A stretch of 47,637 bases of DNA from a bacterium (GCA_030647005.1 JAUSKG010000027.1:1-47637); one strand, 5' to 3'; shown: positions 8,707 through 16,490, numbered from the stretch's first letter. Notes: a model not told the origin generated them from the letters alone. Program-made: numbers and translations.

Positions 8707-9875
8707 GTACGCGCACCGTGAAGAGCACCCCCAAGGCATCGTTGCTGATGCCAATTCTCGTGATCGTTGCGGTCCTCACGGGTGGCGCGGCCATCGCGTT
8801 TGTCGCAACGGGAACCCTGCGTTCCCCGGTGGTTCGTGACCCCCAGGGCGCGCTCGACGTTGCTTGGGAGAGTGCCCTGGATGCCACGTCGGTTCACACG
8901 CGAGCGCGCGTGGTGTTTTCAGATGAGGGGCCCGGAGCGGGGCCCTCTGGCATCATCACCTACGACGGGACATCGCAGAGAGATGGGGACGCGTCTTCGA
9001 GTGACGGCATTTTTACCATTGCGCTCGCAAAGGACGCGGACACGCTTGAGGCGGTGCTCGATTTCCGATCATTTCCAGATGCGCAGTACGTTCGCCTCAC
9101 GGAGCTCTCGATGGTGGGGGACAGTCCGCAGCCGCGCGCCTCGGCGAGCGCGATCCAGCTCATATTCGGCGGGCGGTGGGTGCTCGTGGATGGCGAGAGT
9201 ATCGCTGCGTTGCAGGAGACCTTCGCACCGTCATCTTCTGCGGTTCCGTTTGTCGCGTCCGCATCACCGCAGGCGCTTACGGAGCTTCGCACCGTTGCGC
9301 GTGCGCATCGGCCGTTTCGGTTCGTCGGAGACCTCGGCCGTGAGCGCGTGGACGATACATGGGCGCAACACCTCCGCGTGACGCTCGACCCCGATGCGAT
9401 GCGCGTCATCATCCCCGCGGTCCTCGGTGTGCTCGATCGTGACGGTGCCGCGCGTTGGAGCCGTGATGCGGAGGGACTCCTCCCCGATGTCATCGGTGAG
9501 ACCGAGTCGGACGTCTGGCTCACGCGCCGTGGCGGGGAGCTCGTCCGCATGCATATTCCTCTCGCATCGCCTGCAGGAACAGCGGCCACCCGGGTTGGCA
9601 TCGAGCTCTCCTGGTCTGCATGGAATGTGCCGGTGACGATCGTTGCACCGGAATCTGCACTCCCGCTCGAAGAGTTTCTCATTGTTGCGTTCGGTCGCAG
9701 TGCTGCAGCGCGCGCGGCGATGGGACAGCCGGATGCCGACGGCGACGGCCTCACCGACCGCATGGAGGAGCTCTACCGGAGCGATTCGAACAATCCGGAC
9801 TCGGATGGTGACGGCTACACGGATGGTGATGAGGTGACGAACGGCTACAGCCCCGTGGGACCGGACCGCCTCTAG
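8703..9875 (+). CDS. Membrane-anchored protein with C-terminal type 3 thrombospondin-like calcium repeats
   Basis: The 390-residue product has an N-terminal anchor (SLLMPILVIVAVLTGGAAIAFV, residues ~13-34). A long extracytoplasmic region of alternating strands recalls LppX/LprG-type lipoproteins, without a lipobox cysteine. The last 45 residues are acidic Asp/Asn-rich repeats (DADGDGLTDRMEELY, then NPDSDGDGYTDGDEV) of the thrombospondin type 3 kind, which bind calcium and often act as spacers in secreted bacterial proteins. ATG 8703 overlaps the preceding stop. It sits between the surface protein and the PBP, consistent with an envelope role; the precise function is unknown. Confidence 0.75.
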   Translation: MSTRTVKSTPKASLLMPILVIVAVLTGGAAIAFVATGTLRSPVVRDPQGALDVAWESALDATSVHTRARVVFSDEGPGAGPSGIITYDGTSQRDGDASSSDGIFTIALAKDADTLEAVLDFRSFPDAQYVRLTELSMVGDSPQPRASASAIQLIFGGRWVLVDGESIAALQETFAPSSSAVPFVASASPQALTELRTVARAHRPFRFVGDLGRERVDDTWAQHLRVTLDPDAMRVIIPAVLGVLDRDGAARWSRDAEGLLPDVIGETESDVWLTRRGGELVRMHIPLASPAGTAATRVGIELSWSAWNVPVTIVAPESALPLEEFLIVAFGRSAAARAAMGQPDADGDGLTDRMEELYRSDSNNPDSDGDGYTDGDEVTNGYSPVGPDRL

Positions 9876-9890
9876 CACCTCGCTCACTCC

Positions 9891-11666
9891 ATGACTCCCG
9901 CACGGAAAACGAGAGGCGCGTGGAGCGGACACGCCGCTGCGCCACACGCGGCTGTCCGAGATCCGCGCCTCGCGGTGGTGGCGGGGGCGTTCGCGTTCTT
10001 CTTCGTCGTGATCGTGGCCCGGCTCTTCGTCGTGCAGGTACGCCAGCACGCGTGGTACACCGGGCTCGCCAATGGACAGCGTGAGTTGTTCCAGCAGCTC
10101 TCCGCAGAACGCGGAGAGGTTTTTGTACACGATCGGCAGCGGCCTGGCGGTGTGTTTCCGATCGCGACGAACGAGCGCACGTATACCCTGTACGCGGTCC
10201 CCGCCGAGATCACGGAGCCCAAGCATGTTGCCGGGCTCCTCGCGCCGCTCCTTGAGCTCTCCGAGGAGGCAGAGATCGCGCTCGCCGAGCGACTCGCGAA
10301 GCAGCGCGACCCGTACGAGCCGATCGCGCGCGATGTCTCGTCGCAGCTCCACGATGCTGTCCTCGCGTTTGGGCTCGACGGTATCGCGTTCGAGCCCACG
10401 CTCTCGCGGCTCTATCCCGATGGGCCACGCATGGCGCACGTGACGGGTTTCCTCGGTGAAGATGAGCAGGAGATCGCCGGACGATACGGCATCGAGGGCG
10501 CATTCGAGACATCGCTCGCGGGTCGCACGGGGTTCTTGGAAGGCGAGCGCGATCCGGCAGGTCGCTGGATCCTTTTCGGCGATCGCTCGGTACGGCGCGC
10601 GGAGGACGGTTCCGATCTCACGCTCACGATTGAGCGTGAGGTACAGCTCGAGGTCTGCCGGCGACTCGAAGCCGCGGTTGCAGAGCATGGAGCGACGGGC
10701 GGGTCCGTCATCGTACTCCACCCCATGACGGGTGCGGTCCGCGCGATGTGTGCGGTGCCGTCGTTCGATCCCAATAACTACGCGAACGTCGAGGACATCG
10801 GTGTGTACCAGGCGCCGGCGGTCACGAATGCGTACGAGGTGGGATCGGTCTTCAAGGCCGTCACGATGGCGGCGGCGATTGAAGCCGAGGCCGTTTCGCC
10901 GGGTACGACATTTGAGGATGTGGGCAGCGTCACGTACGATGGCTACACGATCAAGAACACGTCCGATCGTGTCTACGGGCGCGTGGATATGGCCGACGTG
11001 CTCCGGTACTCCATCAATACCGGCATCGTATTCGCTGCGATGGAACTCGGGCACGAGCGCTTCCGACAGGCCGTCGAGCGGTTCGGGTTCGGCGTGCGCT
11101 CCGGTATCGCGCTCGATGCGGAATCACCCGGGAACATCGCAAACCTCGCGCAGCGCGGCGACATTTACCTCGCTACCGCGTCGTTCGGCCAGGGCATCAC
11201 CGCGACGCAGCTCCAGCTCGCGTCCGCGTACGCCGCAATCGCGAACGGCGGGAACCTCATGGAGCCGCGACTCGTGGAGGCCATGGTCTCCTCGGACGGG
11301 ACGCGGCGGACGTTCGAGCCGCGGATCATCCACCGCGCAGTGAGCCAGCGAACGGCGACCCTCCTCCAGGGGATGCTCGTGAGCGTCGTGCGGGACGGCT
11401 ACCCCAAACGCGCCGGTGTCCCGGGCTACCTCGTCGGCGGCAAGAACGGCACCGCACAGATTCCGTACGCGGATCGGCCCGGGTATTCCGCGGACACCAT
11501 CCATTCGTTCGTGGGTATCGGGCCGGTGGATCGCCCCACGTTTTCCATCGCGATCCGCATTGACCGCCCGCAGCGCAGCTTTGCCGACTCCACCGCCGCG
11601 CCGTTGTTCGGCGAGATCGCGAAGTTCCTGGTACAGTACGATGGAATACCGCCGCGAAAGGAGTGA
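9891..11666 (+). CDS. Class B penicillin-binding protein (FtsI/PBP2 type transpeptidase)
   Basis: The enzyme cross-links peptidoglycan stems on the outer face of the membrane. A single N-terminal helix (VVAGAFAFFFVVIVARLFVV, residues ~24-43) anchors it. A dimerisation/pedestal region follows, then the transpeptidase with the SxxK serine in GSVFKAVTMA (residue ~320) and the SxN motif in RYSINTG (~375). The third motif, normally KTG or KSG, reads GGKNGTAQIP here: the lysine and glycine are kept but the middle residue is Asn. Length (591) is typical. It starts 15 bases after the Ca-repeat protein and is the last gene of the run before a dispersed repeat and murF. Division (FtsI) or elongation (MrdA) role cannot be decided from sequence alone. 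Confidence 0.88.
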   Translation: MTPARKTRGAWSGHAAAPHAAVRDPRLAVVAGAFAFFFVVIVARLFVVQVRQHAWYTGLANGQRELFQQLSAERGEVFVHDRQRPGGVFPIATNERTYTLYAVPAEITEPKHVAGLLAPLLELSEEAEIALAERLAKQRDPYEPIARDVSSQLHDAVLAFGLDGIAFEPTLSRLYPDGPRMAHVTGFLGEDEQEIAGRYGIEGAFETSLAGRTGFLEGERDPAGRWILFGDRSVRRAEDGSDLTLTIEREVQLEVCRRLEAAVAEHGATGGSVIVLHPMTGAVRAMCAVPSFDPNNYANVEDIGVYQAPAVTNAYEVGSVFKAVTMAAAIEAEAVSPGTTFEDVGSVTYDGYTIKNTSDRVYGRVDMADVLRYSINTGIVFAAMELGHERFRQAVERFGFGVRSGIALDAESPGNIANLAQRGDIYLATASFGQGITATQLQLASAYAAIANGGNLMEPRLVEAMVSSDGTRRTFEPRIIHRAVSQRTATLLQGMLVSVVRDGYPKRAGVPGYLVGGKNGTAQIPYADRPGYSADTIHSFVGIGPVDRPTFSIAIRIDRPQRSFADSTAAPLFGEIAKFLVQYDGIPPRKE

Positions 11667-11685
11667 TGGTGCCTCCTTCCTCTCC

Positions 11686-11798
11686 GTCATTTCGACCGAG
11701 TGCGTCCGCGAGCGAGTGGAGAAATCTCGTTTCGCGGTTCAATGGGTCGTGGTACTGTAGGACGAGATTTCTCGACTCGTGGACTCGCTCGAAATGAC
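11686..11798. repeat. Inverted GTCATTTCGA...GAGAAATCTC repeat
   Basis: A 113-base element whose left arm (GTCATTTCGACCGAG...GAGAAATCTCG) and right arm (CGAGATTTCTCGACTCG...CGAAATGAC) are inverted copies. It separates the PBP gene from murF. The same element occurs at 25188-25272 and 29964-30075, with half-copies near 964-1076. Confidence 0.85.
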
Positions 11799-11809
11799 GA
11801 AAAGACGCT

Positions 11810-13111
11810 ATGCACAAACTCCTCGAATCCCTCCTCGCCTTCCTCGCCCGCGCGGTCGTGAGGCGACAGCGGCCGTTCATCGTGGGGGTGACGGGCAGCG
11901 TGGGGAAGACGTCCGCGCGCGAGGCAATCCGCGCGGTCGTCGAGGTGGACCGCAGCGTGCGCGCAGCACCCAAGAACTACAATAACGAGATCGGTCTTCC
12001 GGTGACGATCATCGGCGGTCGCGCACCCGGGCGGTCACCGTTCGCGTGGGCGTCGGTGCTCGCGCGCGGCGTGTGGCGCGGGCTCGTGCGCGGGTTCCGC
12101 TACCCGGAGGCACTCGTCCTTGAGTACGGCGCGGATCATCCGGGTGATCTCGGGTACCTCCTCCGTATTGCGCGGCCGAGCGTGAGCGTCGTGACGGCCG
12201 TCGGTCCGGCGCACACGGAATTCTTCACGTCGGTTGACCGCGTGTGTGGTGAGAAGCGCAAGCTCATCACCGCGCTCGATCGTGACGGCATCGCGGTGCT
12301 CAACCGCGACGATGAACGGGTGTGGGCGATGGCCGATCGCGCGCGTGCCCGCGTCGTCGCGTACGGGACGCACGAGGCCGCGGATGTTCGCGGGATCGAG
12401 TACCGTGTGACATACGGCGAGCGCGGCACCACTGCGGACGCGAGTACCCCTCCTACTGGAGTGACGTTCAAGGTGGTTTCCGGCGGCGCGACGGTGCCCG
12501 TGCATCTCCCCGGGTGCCTCGGTGAGGGGCACATGCTCGCCGCGCTCGCGGGCGCGGCGGTAGGAGTGGGGCTCGGCATGCACCTCGTGGAGATTTCGCA
12601 CGCGCTGTCACAGTACGAGCCGCCGTGCGGTCGCATGCGGATCATTCCGGGCATCAAGGGGACAACGATCCTCGACGACTCGTATAATGCCTCGCCGCTC
12701 GCCGCGATCGTTGCGCTCCGCGCGCTCGAGTCACTCACGATTGCCGGTCGCACCTTCGCCATCCTCGGCGACATGCTTGAGCTCGGGCCGCTCACGCAGC
12801 GCGAGCACGAGAAAGTTGGCGAGTTCGCCGCAGCGCAATCGCTCACCACCCTCATCTGCATCGGCGATGCGAGTCGCTCTACCGCACGCGGCGCGCGGGC
12901 AGCGGGTATGCCAGAGGATTGCGTCCTCGAGTTCTCCCGCGCCGAGGACGCCGGCCGATTTGTCCAAGATCTCCTCCGTCCCGGCGACGCCGTGCTCGTG
13001 AAGGGCTCCCAGGGCATCCGCCTTGAACGCGTCGTCCGCGAGCTCATGGCCGATCCGCTCCGCGCGAAGGAGCTCCTCTGTCGCCAGGACCCAAAGTGGC
13101 TCGATCACTGA
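11810..13111 (+). CDS. murF: UDP-MurNAc-tripeptide:D-Ala-D-Ala ligase (MurF)
   Basis: MurF uses ATP to add D-Ala-D-Ala to the UDP-MurNAc tripeptide in the cytoplasm. The Mur ligase P-loop is GVTGSVGKTSAREAI (residues ~26-40). The central domain carries EYGADHPGD and VTAVGPAHTEFF, and the C-terminal domain has the MurF signature LDDSYNASPLA near residue 290 with FAILGDMLELG. Length (433) is normal for the family. ATG 11810 follows a dispersed repeat. It is transcribed like the PBP upstream and may share its message. A bidirectional hairpin at 13119-13155 lies just after its stop. Confidence 0.93.
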   Translation: MHKLLESLLAFLARAVVRRQRPFIVGVTGSVGKTSAREAIRAVVEVDRSVRAAPKNYNNEIGLPVTIIGGRAPGRSPFAWASVLARGVWRGLVRGFRYPEALVLEYGADHPGDLGYLLRIARPSVSVVTAVGPAHTEFFTSVDRVCGEKRKLITALDRDGIAVLNRDDERVWAMADRARARVVAYGTHEAADVRGIEYRVTYGERGTTADASTPPTGVTFKVVSGGATVPVHLPGCLGEGHMLAALAGAAVGVGLGMHLVEISHALSQYEPPCGRMRIIPGIKGTTILDDSYNASPLAAIVALRALESLTIAGRTFAILGDMLELGPLTQREHEKVGEFAAAQSLTTLICIGDASRSTARGARAAGMPEDCVLEFSRAEDAGRFVQDLLRPGDAVLVKGSQGIRLERVVRELMADPLRAKELLCRQDPKWLDH

Positions 13112-13118
13112 AAATGAA

Positions 13119-13155
13119 ATCCCGCCCGGAACCCCATGAGGGTCCTAGGCGGGAT
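13119..13155. terminator. Convergent hairpin between murF and the zinc-knuckle gene
   Basis: ATCCCGCC pairs with GGCGGGAT, with an inner ACCC/GGGT pairing. On the minus strand the stem is followed by a T-rich run. The stop of the minus-strand gene lies within the right arm, and the murF stop is 8 bases before the left arm. Confidence 0.65.
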
Positions 13156-13684
13156 GGGTGACGTTGCGGGCGCGTCGTAGATGTCTGTAGCAGCGGGAGC
13201 AGCGGCCGAGCGATTGGATGACTTTCGTCTCCCTGCAATCGGCGCACGTACCGACGCTGCTCCTGCGGTAGCAGTTCGCGCAGATTGGCTCTCCCGTGTC
13301 GGTGCGCGTTCTTACCGGTTTGACCGTCTCGCACCCGGAGCACCGCTCGTGTGTGGAGGAATCATGATACCGAGCGCGGTGGTAGCAGTTCGTGCAGATC
13401 GGTTTTCCCGTATCGGTGCGCGTTACGACCGGCTTGAGCTCGCCGCACCTGGAGCATCGTTTGTGTTTGGTGGGATCATGATGCCACGCGAGCGAGTAGC
13501 AGCTCAGGCAGATCGGTTTGCCGGTTCTCGTGCCTGAAACAATCGCCTTGATGTCATTGCACGTGAAACACTGCCGGTGCGTAGAGGGGTCGTTTCTGCG
13601 GCAAGCCCGGCAAACGAGCTTACTGTTTTTTCGACTGCGCTGGACGTCCTTACGTTTGCTGCAGACGCTACACGTACCTTCCAT
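13145..13684 (-). CDS. Tandem CxxC zinc-knuckle protein of unknown role
   Basis: A 179-residue protein built from five consecutive modules of about 35 residues, each with a CxxC pair, a basic spacer and a second CxxC pair: CSVC/CRAC, CFTC/CLSC, CSRC/CTNC, CSGC/CANC and CADC/CSRC. The middle modules are near-copies (RTDTGKPICTNCY versus RTDTGEPICANCY), pointing to recent internal duplication. Each module could hold one zinc ion. The protein is basic and soluble, so nucleic-acid or protein binding is plausible but not shown. I chose ATG 13684 because AAAGGA precedes it; TTG 13729 would add 15 residues without a ribosome site. Confidence 0.72.
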   Translation of the reverse strand: MEGTCSVCSKRKDVQRSRKNSKLVCRACRRNDPSTHRQCFTCNDIKAIVSGTRTGKPICLSCYSLAWHHDPTKHKRCSRCGELKPVVTRTDTGKPICTNCYHRARYHDSSTHERCSGCETVKPVRTRTDTGEPICANCYRRSSVGTCADCRETKVIQSLGRCSRCYRHLRRARNVTHPA

Positions 13685-13830
13685 GGCGCGTGTTCCTTTG
13701 CTGTTGCGGTAGAGGTTGAGAAGGGGCAAGAGGGATCATGACACCCGACACCACGAGCATAGGGTATGCCGTGTCTCGTGTCAAGACCGGTCCAAAGAAA
13801 ACGCATCGCGCCGCGTGCTGGCGCGCCACA

Positions 13831-13868
13831 ACCAAAACCACCCCGATGGATATCGGAGTGGTTTTGGT
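13831..13868 (-). terminator. Hairpin abutting tRNA-Glu 3' end
   Basis: ACCAAAACCAC...CGAT pairs with ATCGGAGTGGTTTTGGT, with one internal mismatch. The outer bases of the stem overlap the encoded ACCA end of tRNA-Glu. The core matches the hairpin after tRNA-Lys (2422-2453). Confidence 0.65.
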
Positions 13869-13939
13869 GACCCCACCGGGAATCGAACCCGGGTTTGCGC
13901 CGTGAGAGGGCGCCGTCCTAGCCGCTAGACGATGGGGCC
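13865..13939 (-). tRNA. tRNA-Glu (CUC)
   Basis: The reverse strand folds as a standard tRNA: acceptor GGCCCCA/TGGGGTC (one G-U), anticodon stem GCGCC/GGCGC with loop CTCTCAC (anticodon CTC), T arm CCGGG-TTCGATT-CCCGG and discriminator A73. Unlike the other tRNAs here, a 3' CCA is encoded (13865-13867). It reads GAG. Confidence 0.93.
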
Positions 13940-14066
13940 GGAGGTTGGGAGGAGTGTATGGGGCGACCGTGCTCAACAAGTATACTCGCACGCTGCGTGC
14001 TGTTCGTCAAATCGAGTCGCTCCGTACGATGCGTCATTGTGAACGGTAGCGCGCGCTCCAAGAGGA

Positions 14067-14090
14067 GAGACCCCGGGTGTCCGGGGTCTC
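14067..14090. terminator. Ten-bp perfect hairpin
   Basis: GAGACCCCGG, loop GTGT, CCGGGGTCTC. It lies about 20 bases beyond the stop of the minus-strand gene at 14110, so it may end that transcript, although no strong T run follows. Confidence 0.5.
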
Positions 14091-14109
14091 AGGGGTGGCG
14101 CGTGAGCGC

Positions 14110-14517
14110 CTAGAGGCGGGTGACGCCGTTTGCGCGGAGCGCGATGATGTTCGCGTCGAGCGCGGTGTGTTTGGCGAGGCATCCGGCGAGGAAGAGCGCG
14201 TCGAACATGGTGAGCGTCACGCGCGGTGCGGATGCGACCGATGCGCGCGCGAGGTCAACGGGACGAACGAGCTCGCGCGCGAACAGCGCATCCATCATCG
14301 CGCGCATGAACGCGGTGGGGGAGTGCGGTGCGTGCCGTCCGCGCGTGCGCGGGTACACGGTACGCAGGAGCAATCGCACGGTGGTTGGCTCCTCCAGCGC
14401 GGTGAAATGCTTGCGCGCGAGGCGCAGGCCGCGCGCAGTGAGCTCGTGCTGTGATCCAATCGTGAGTCCGTAGAGCTGCATCGCGATGGATGAGGTGACC
14501 GGCGAGTACGTGTGCAT
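14110..14517 (-). CDS. Hypothetical soluble protein
   Basis: The 135-residue product starts at ATG 14517, which has AGGAG upstream in GAGAGGAGCCACCC. It is rich in Ala, Leu and Arg and predicted mainly helical: QLYGLTIGSQHELTARGL, then HSPTAFMRAMMDALFAREL, then LTMFDALFLAGCLAKHTALD. I see no signal peptide, clear membrane helix or motif, and do not recognise the family. It lies between tRNA-Glu and the structured-RNA locus and is transcribed away from the latter. Confidence 0.55.
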   Translation of the reverse strand: MHTYSPVTSSIAMQLYGLTIGSQHELTARGLRLARKHFTALEEPTTVRLLLRTVYPRTRGRHAPHSPTAFMRAMMDALFARELVRPVDLARASVASAPRVTLTMFDALFLAGCLAKHTALDANIIALRANGVTRL

Positions 14518-14591
14518 GGGTGGCTCCTCTCGTGAAAGGTACACTCCCACGCTAGCAGTTGCGTCGCGTGCAGGCAATCGTGTGCATTGAA

Positions 14592-14650
14592 CCAATACAG
14601 GATTTGCATTGGCCCCATGTATGGGCTTGCACCGCGCCCATGCCTGTATT
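14592..14650. promoter_or_regulatory. Nested inverted repeats and putative promoter of the RNA gene
   Basis: AATACAGG (from about 14594) and CCTGTATT (14643-14650) are perfect inverted repeats, enclosing ATGGGC/GCCCAT (14621-14641) and an alternative CCAAT/ATTGG pair. A TTGCAC (about 14627) followed after 17 bases by TATGGT is a plausible promoter. This would start transcription just before the closing helix of the RNA downstream. Confidence 0.4.
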
Positions 14651-14654
14651 ATGG

Positions 14655-15058
14655 TGGATATTGTCGAGTGGAAGAAAGCAACATGCGATTCCCACGCCTT
14701 GGAGTGGAGGACGGAAATGGCCTCTGCGGGCGTGCAAGCAGTTGTGAAAAGCTCAAACCTGACCTCCTCGGTCAGGGGTTAGAGGGGCCGACATCAACGC
14801 AAGCCCGAATGCAGTCGGTACGCTCGCACGAGCTCATGCGCGTCTTTCCCTGTCCGTGCATGCCCGAGTAGTATGGTGCCGTGATGAGAGCGGCAGCATG
14901 CGAATCAAGGTGTTTCCCAGTCGCATTGATAAGTGGCGTATGTGCGAGGCGCGTAAAGGCGCTGCACAAGGAACACCTAAAGCTAAACCCACGCGGTTGG
15001 GCAGTCCGCGGCTCGACATTGTACCCGTCACCCTCGTGGTGACGGGTACTTCCTTTTT
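14655..15058 (+). ncRNA. Candidate structured non-coding RNA, family not recognised
   Basis: About 400 bases with no credible protein end in a textbook terminator (GTACCCGTCACC / GGTGACGGGTAC then TTCCTTTTT, 15021-15058). The 5' segment TGTCGAG (14662-14668) is complementary to CTCGACA (15012-15018) just before the terminator, which would close the molecule like the terminal helix of RNase P RNA or tmRNA. Other visible helices are GTGG/CCAC right after the 5' strand, GGCCTCT with AGAGGGGCC, CCTGACC/GGTCAGG (about 14759-14777), GGTGTTTCC/GGAACACC (about 14909-14977) and GCGC/GGCGC inside it. I could not find the conserved RNase P core, a tmRNA T-arm or tag, or the SRP motif. It may be a divergent known RNA or a new one. 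Confidence 0.5.
15021..15058 (+). terminator. Strong intrinsic terminator of the RNA locus
   Basis: A 12-bp perfect stem with loop CTCGT is followed by TTCCTTTTT. It is the best rho-independent terminator in the window. The mobile element inserted 12 bases beyond it. Confidence 0.88.
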
Positions 15059-15070
15059 GTCATTGCGAAA

Positions 15071-15093
15071 GGGAACTATAGACAATACTACCC
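15071..15093 (+). repeat. Left terminal inverted repeat
   Basis: Starts GGGAACTATAGACAA and ends ACTACCC. It pairs with the right end with one T/C difference at position 16. Confidence 0.92.
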
Positions 15094-15101
15094 CAAAATA
15101 C

Positions 15102-15129
15102 GCTATCGTTGATGTATCAACAGCATAGC
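15102..15129. promoter_or_regulatory. Palindrome upstream of first cargo gene (possible operator)
   Basis: GTTGAT-GT-ATCAAC (15108-15121) is a perfect dyad, extended by GCTAT (15102-15106) and ATAGC (15125-15129). It ends 4 bases before the ATG of the small membrane protein. It may bind the element's own winged-helix protein; that link is inference. Confidence 0.45.
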
Positions 15130-15133
15130 TTTT

Positions 15134-15343
15134 ATGGACGAAAGAATAAGCACAAAAGAACACCATACTACAATCGTTATCATCGGAATAGTTTACGCGT
15201 TCCTTGGTACGACTTATCCAGTGACAACCCTTTCATTCTTGAGGGAGTTTGCGCTGAAATTGTTAGAAAACGGAATGGTAATCACTTTCGCATTGTTCAT
15301 AGAACTCATTTACAACGACTTCAAGAACAGGAAGCGTCCGTAG
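15134..15343 (+). CDS. Small two-helix membrane protein (element cargo)
   Basis: A 69-residue protein with two likely membrane helices (TTIVIIGIVYAFLGTTYPV and MVITFALFIELIY) and charged ends. It lies just inside the left terminus of the mobile element, 5 bases after a palindrome. It uses several AUA codons (in RIS, GIV and FIE), rare in the surrounding chromosome. No ribosome site is apparent. Family unknown; the second small membrane protein at 16565 has a similar build but no obvious sequence identity. Confidence 0.6.
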   Translation: MDERISTKEHHTTIVIIGIVYAFLGTTYPVTTLSFLREFALKLLENGMVITFALFIELIYNDFKNRKRP

Positions 15344-15391
15344 GAAAAAATCAAAAACACTACGGGCTTTTTCTTGACTTTCAATCGTGAC

Positions 15392-15420
15392 TTGACAACC
15401 CTAAAATGGCATTGTACAGT
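15392..15420 (+). promoter_or_regulatory. Consensus-like promoter of the transposase
   Basis: TTGACA (15392-15397), a 17-base spacer and TACAGT (15415-15420). Transcription would start near 15427, one or two bases before the transposase ATG (15429), giving a leaderless or nearly leaderless message. Confidence 0.75.
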
Positions 15421-15428
15421 ATGAATAT

Positions 15429-16370
15429 ATGAAGAAAGCAGCCAAAAAGTCACTATCCGATTTCCTTACAGAGTTTCCCAACGAGAACACCTGTCATAAG
15501 TATTTTGAGGCGATTCGTTTCCGTGATGGCGAGTATTGCGCACACGGATGCGGGAGCACGAAGATATACCGCTTCAATGACGGTAAGCGGTTTCGGTGTG
15601 CGAAATGCAAAAAGGACTTCACGCTCAAAACAGGAACGATATTTGGCGAAAGCAAGGTGTCACTTCGTAAGTGGTTCATTGCGATCTACTTGCTCACAAC
15701 ATGCAAAAAGGGCATCTCCTCCGTGGAGCTTTCCGAGAAGGTGGGCGTATGTCAAAAAACGGGATGGTTTATGGATCATCGCATCCGTACTGCTATGCAA
15801 CAGGGCAGCAATCCATTCGTCGGTTCCATTGAGGCAGACGAAACTTACGTCGGTGGTAAGGAAAAGAACAAACACGCATCAAAGCGAACGAGTGGAACAA
15901 AGGGGCGATCCACAAAGACCAAGGCGCCTGTATTCGGGATGCTAGAACGTAAACAAAATGAGATGCCGCATTCACGCGTCAAGGCAACGGTGGTGAGCGA
16001 TGTGCGCCGAAAGACACTAGAGCCGATGATCAAAAACGCCGTTTTGGAAGGGTCAAACCTATACACAGACAAGTTGCTCTCCTACGCAAAAATTGGTATA
16101 GTATATACACACGAAACGGTGAATCATGGCGTTGGGGAATACGTCCGAAATGATGCCCATACCAACGGAATCGAGAGTTTCTGGGCGATCTTCAAGCGTG
16201 GGTATGTTGGCGTGTATCATCAGATGAGCGAAAAGCATCTCCAGCGGTATGTGGACGAGTTTGCGTACCGCTTCAATTCCCGCATACTCGGATTCGATGA
16301 CCTTTTCGCCGATATGGTCAATCGAGTGTCTGCAAGTGAGAACCTTTCGTACAAGAAACTGACTAGATAA
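15429..16370 (+). CDS. IS1595-family transposase (ISXO2-like DDE)
   Basis: The 313-residue protein matches the IS1595 layout. An N-terminal zinc ribbon (AHGCGSTKIYRF...FRCAKCKKDF, residues ~35-65) is followed by the family phrase LKTGTIFGESKVSLRKWF. A helix-turn-helix region comes next, then the catalytic core with the first Asp in SIEADETYVGGKEKNK (~135), the second in LYTDKLLSYAK (~215) and the third acidic region in HTNGIESFWAIFKRGYVG (~245). It makes the cuts and strand transfers at the element's inverted ends. Several codons are AUA, including the Ile of GTIFGES where the family has Ile. It looks intact, so the element may be active. Confidence 0.92.
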   Translation: MKKAAKKSLSDFLTEFPNENTCHKYFEAIRFRDGEYCAHGCGSTKIYRFNDGKRFRCAKCKKDFTLKTGTIFGESKVSLRKWFIAIYLLTTCKKGISSVELSEKVGVCQKTGWFMDHRIRTAMQQGSNPFVGSIEADETYVGGKEKNKHASKRTSGTKGRSTKTKAPVFGMLERKQNEMPHSRVKATVVSDVRRKTLEPMIKNAVLEGSNLYTDKLLSYAKIGIVYTHETVNHGVGEYVRNDAHTNGIESFWAIFKRGYVGVYHQMSEKHLQRYVDEFAYRFNSRILGFDDLFADMVNRVSASENLSYKKLTR

Positions 16371-16373
16371 CCT

Positions 16374-16490
16374 ATGAGCCGCGAGAGGAAAACGCACAAG
16401 CCGCTCGCATCAACGCTCGACAAGGTTCTCGGAGCGATAGCCGACAAGGGAAGACCGAAAAAGAAGGAACGCAAAAAGAAGGCCAAGTAA
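16374..16490 (+). CDS. Small very basic protein after the transposase
   Basis: A 38-codon frame starts 3 bases after the transposase stop, so the two are probably translated from one message. Its product (MSRERKTHKPLASTLDKVLG...) ends in a Lys/Arg block (RPKKKERKKKAK), a natural nucleic-acid-binding tail. It may assist transposition or simply be a non-functional remnant. No family recognised. Confidence 0.5.
   Translation: MSRERKTHKPLASTLDKVLGAIADKGRPKKKERKKKAK

Noticed and set aside
14587-14871. A 94-residue frame over the RNA locus
   Set aside because: No ribosome site, odd composition and overlap with complementary segments of the predicted RNA helices; a non-coding explanation fits better, though not proven.
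14655-15058. RNase P RNA, tmRNA or SRP RNA
   Set aside because: Size and closing helix fit RNase P or tmRNA, but I could not find the conserved P4-region motifs, a T-arm with tag frame, or the SRP S-domain motif.
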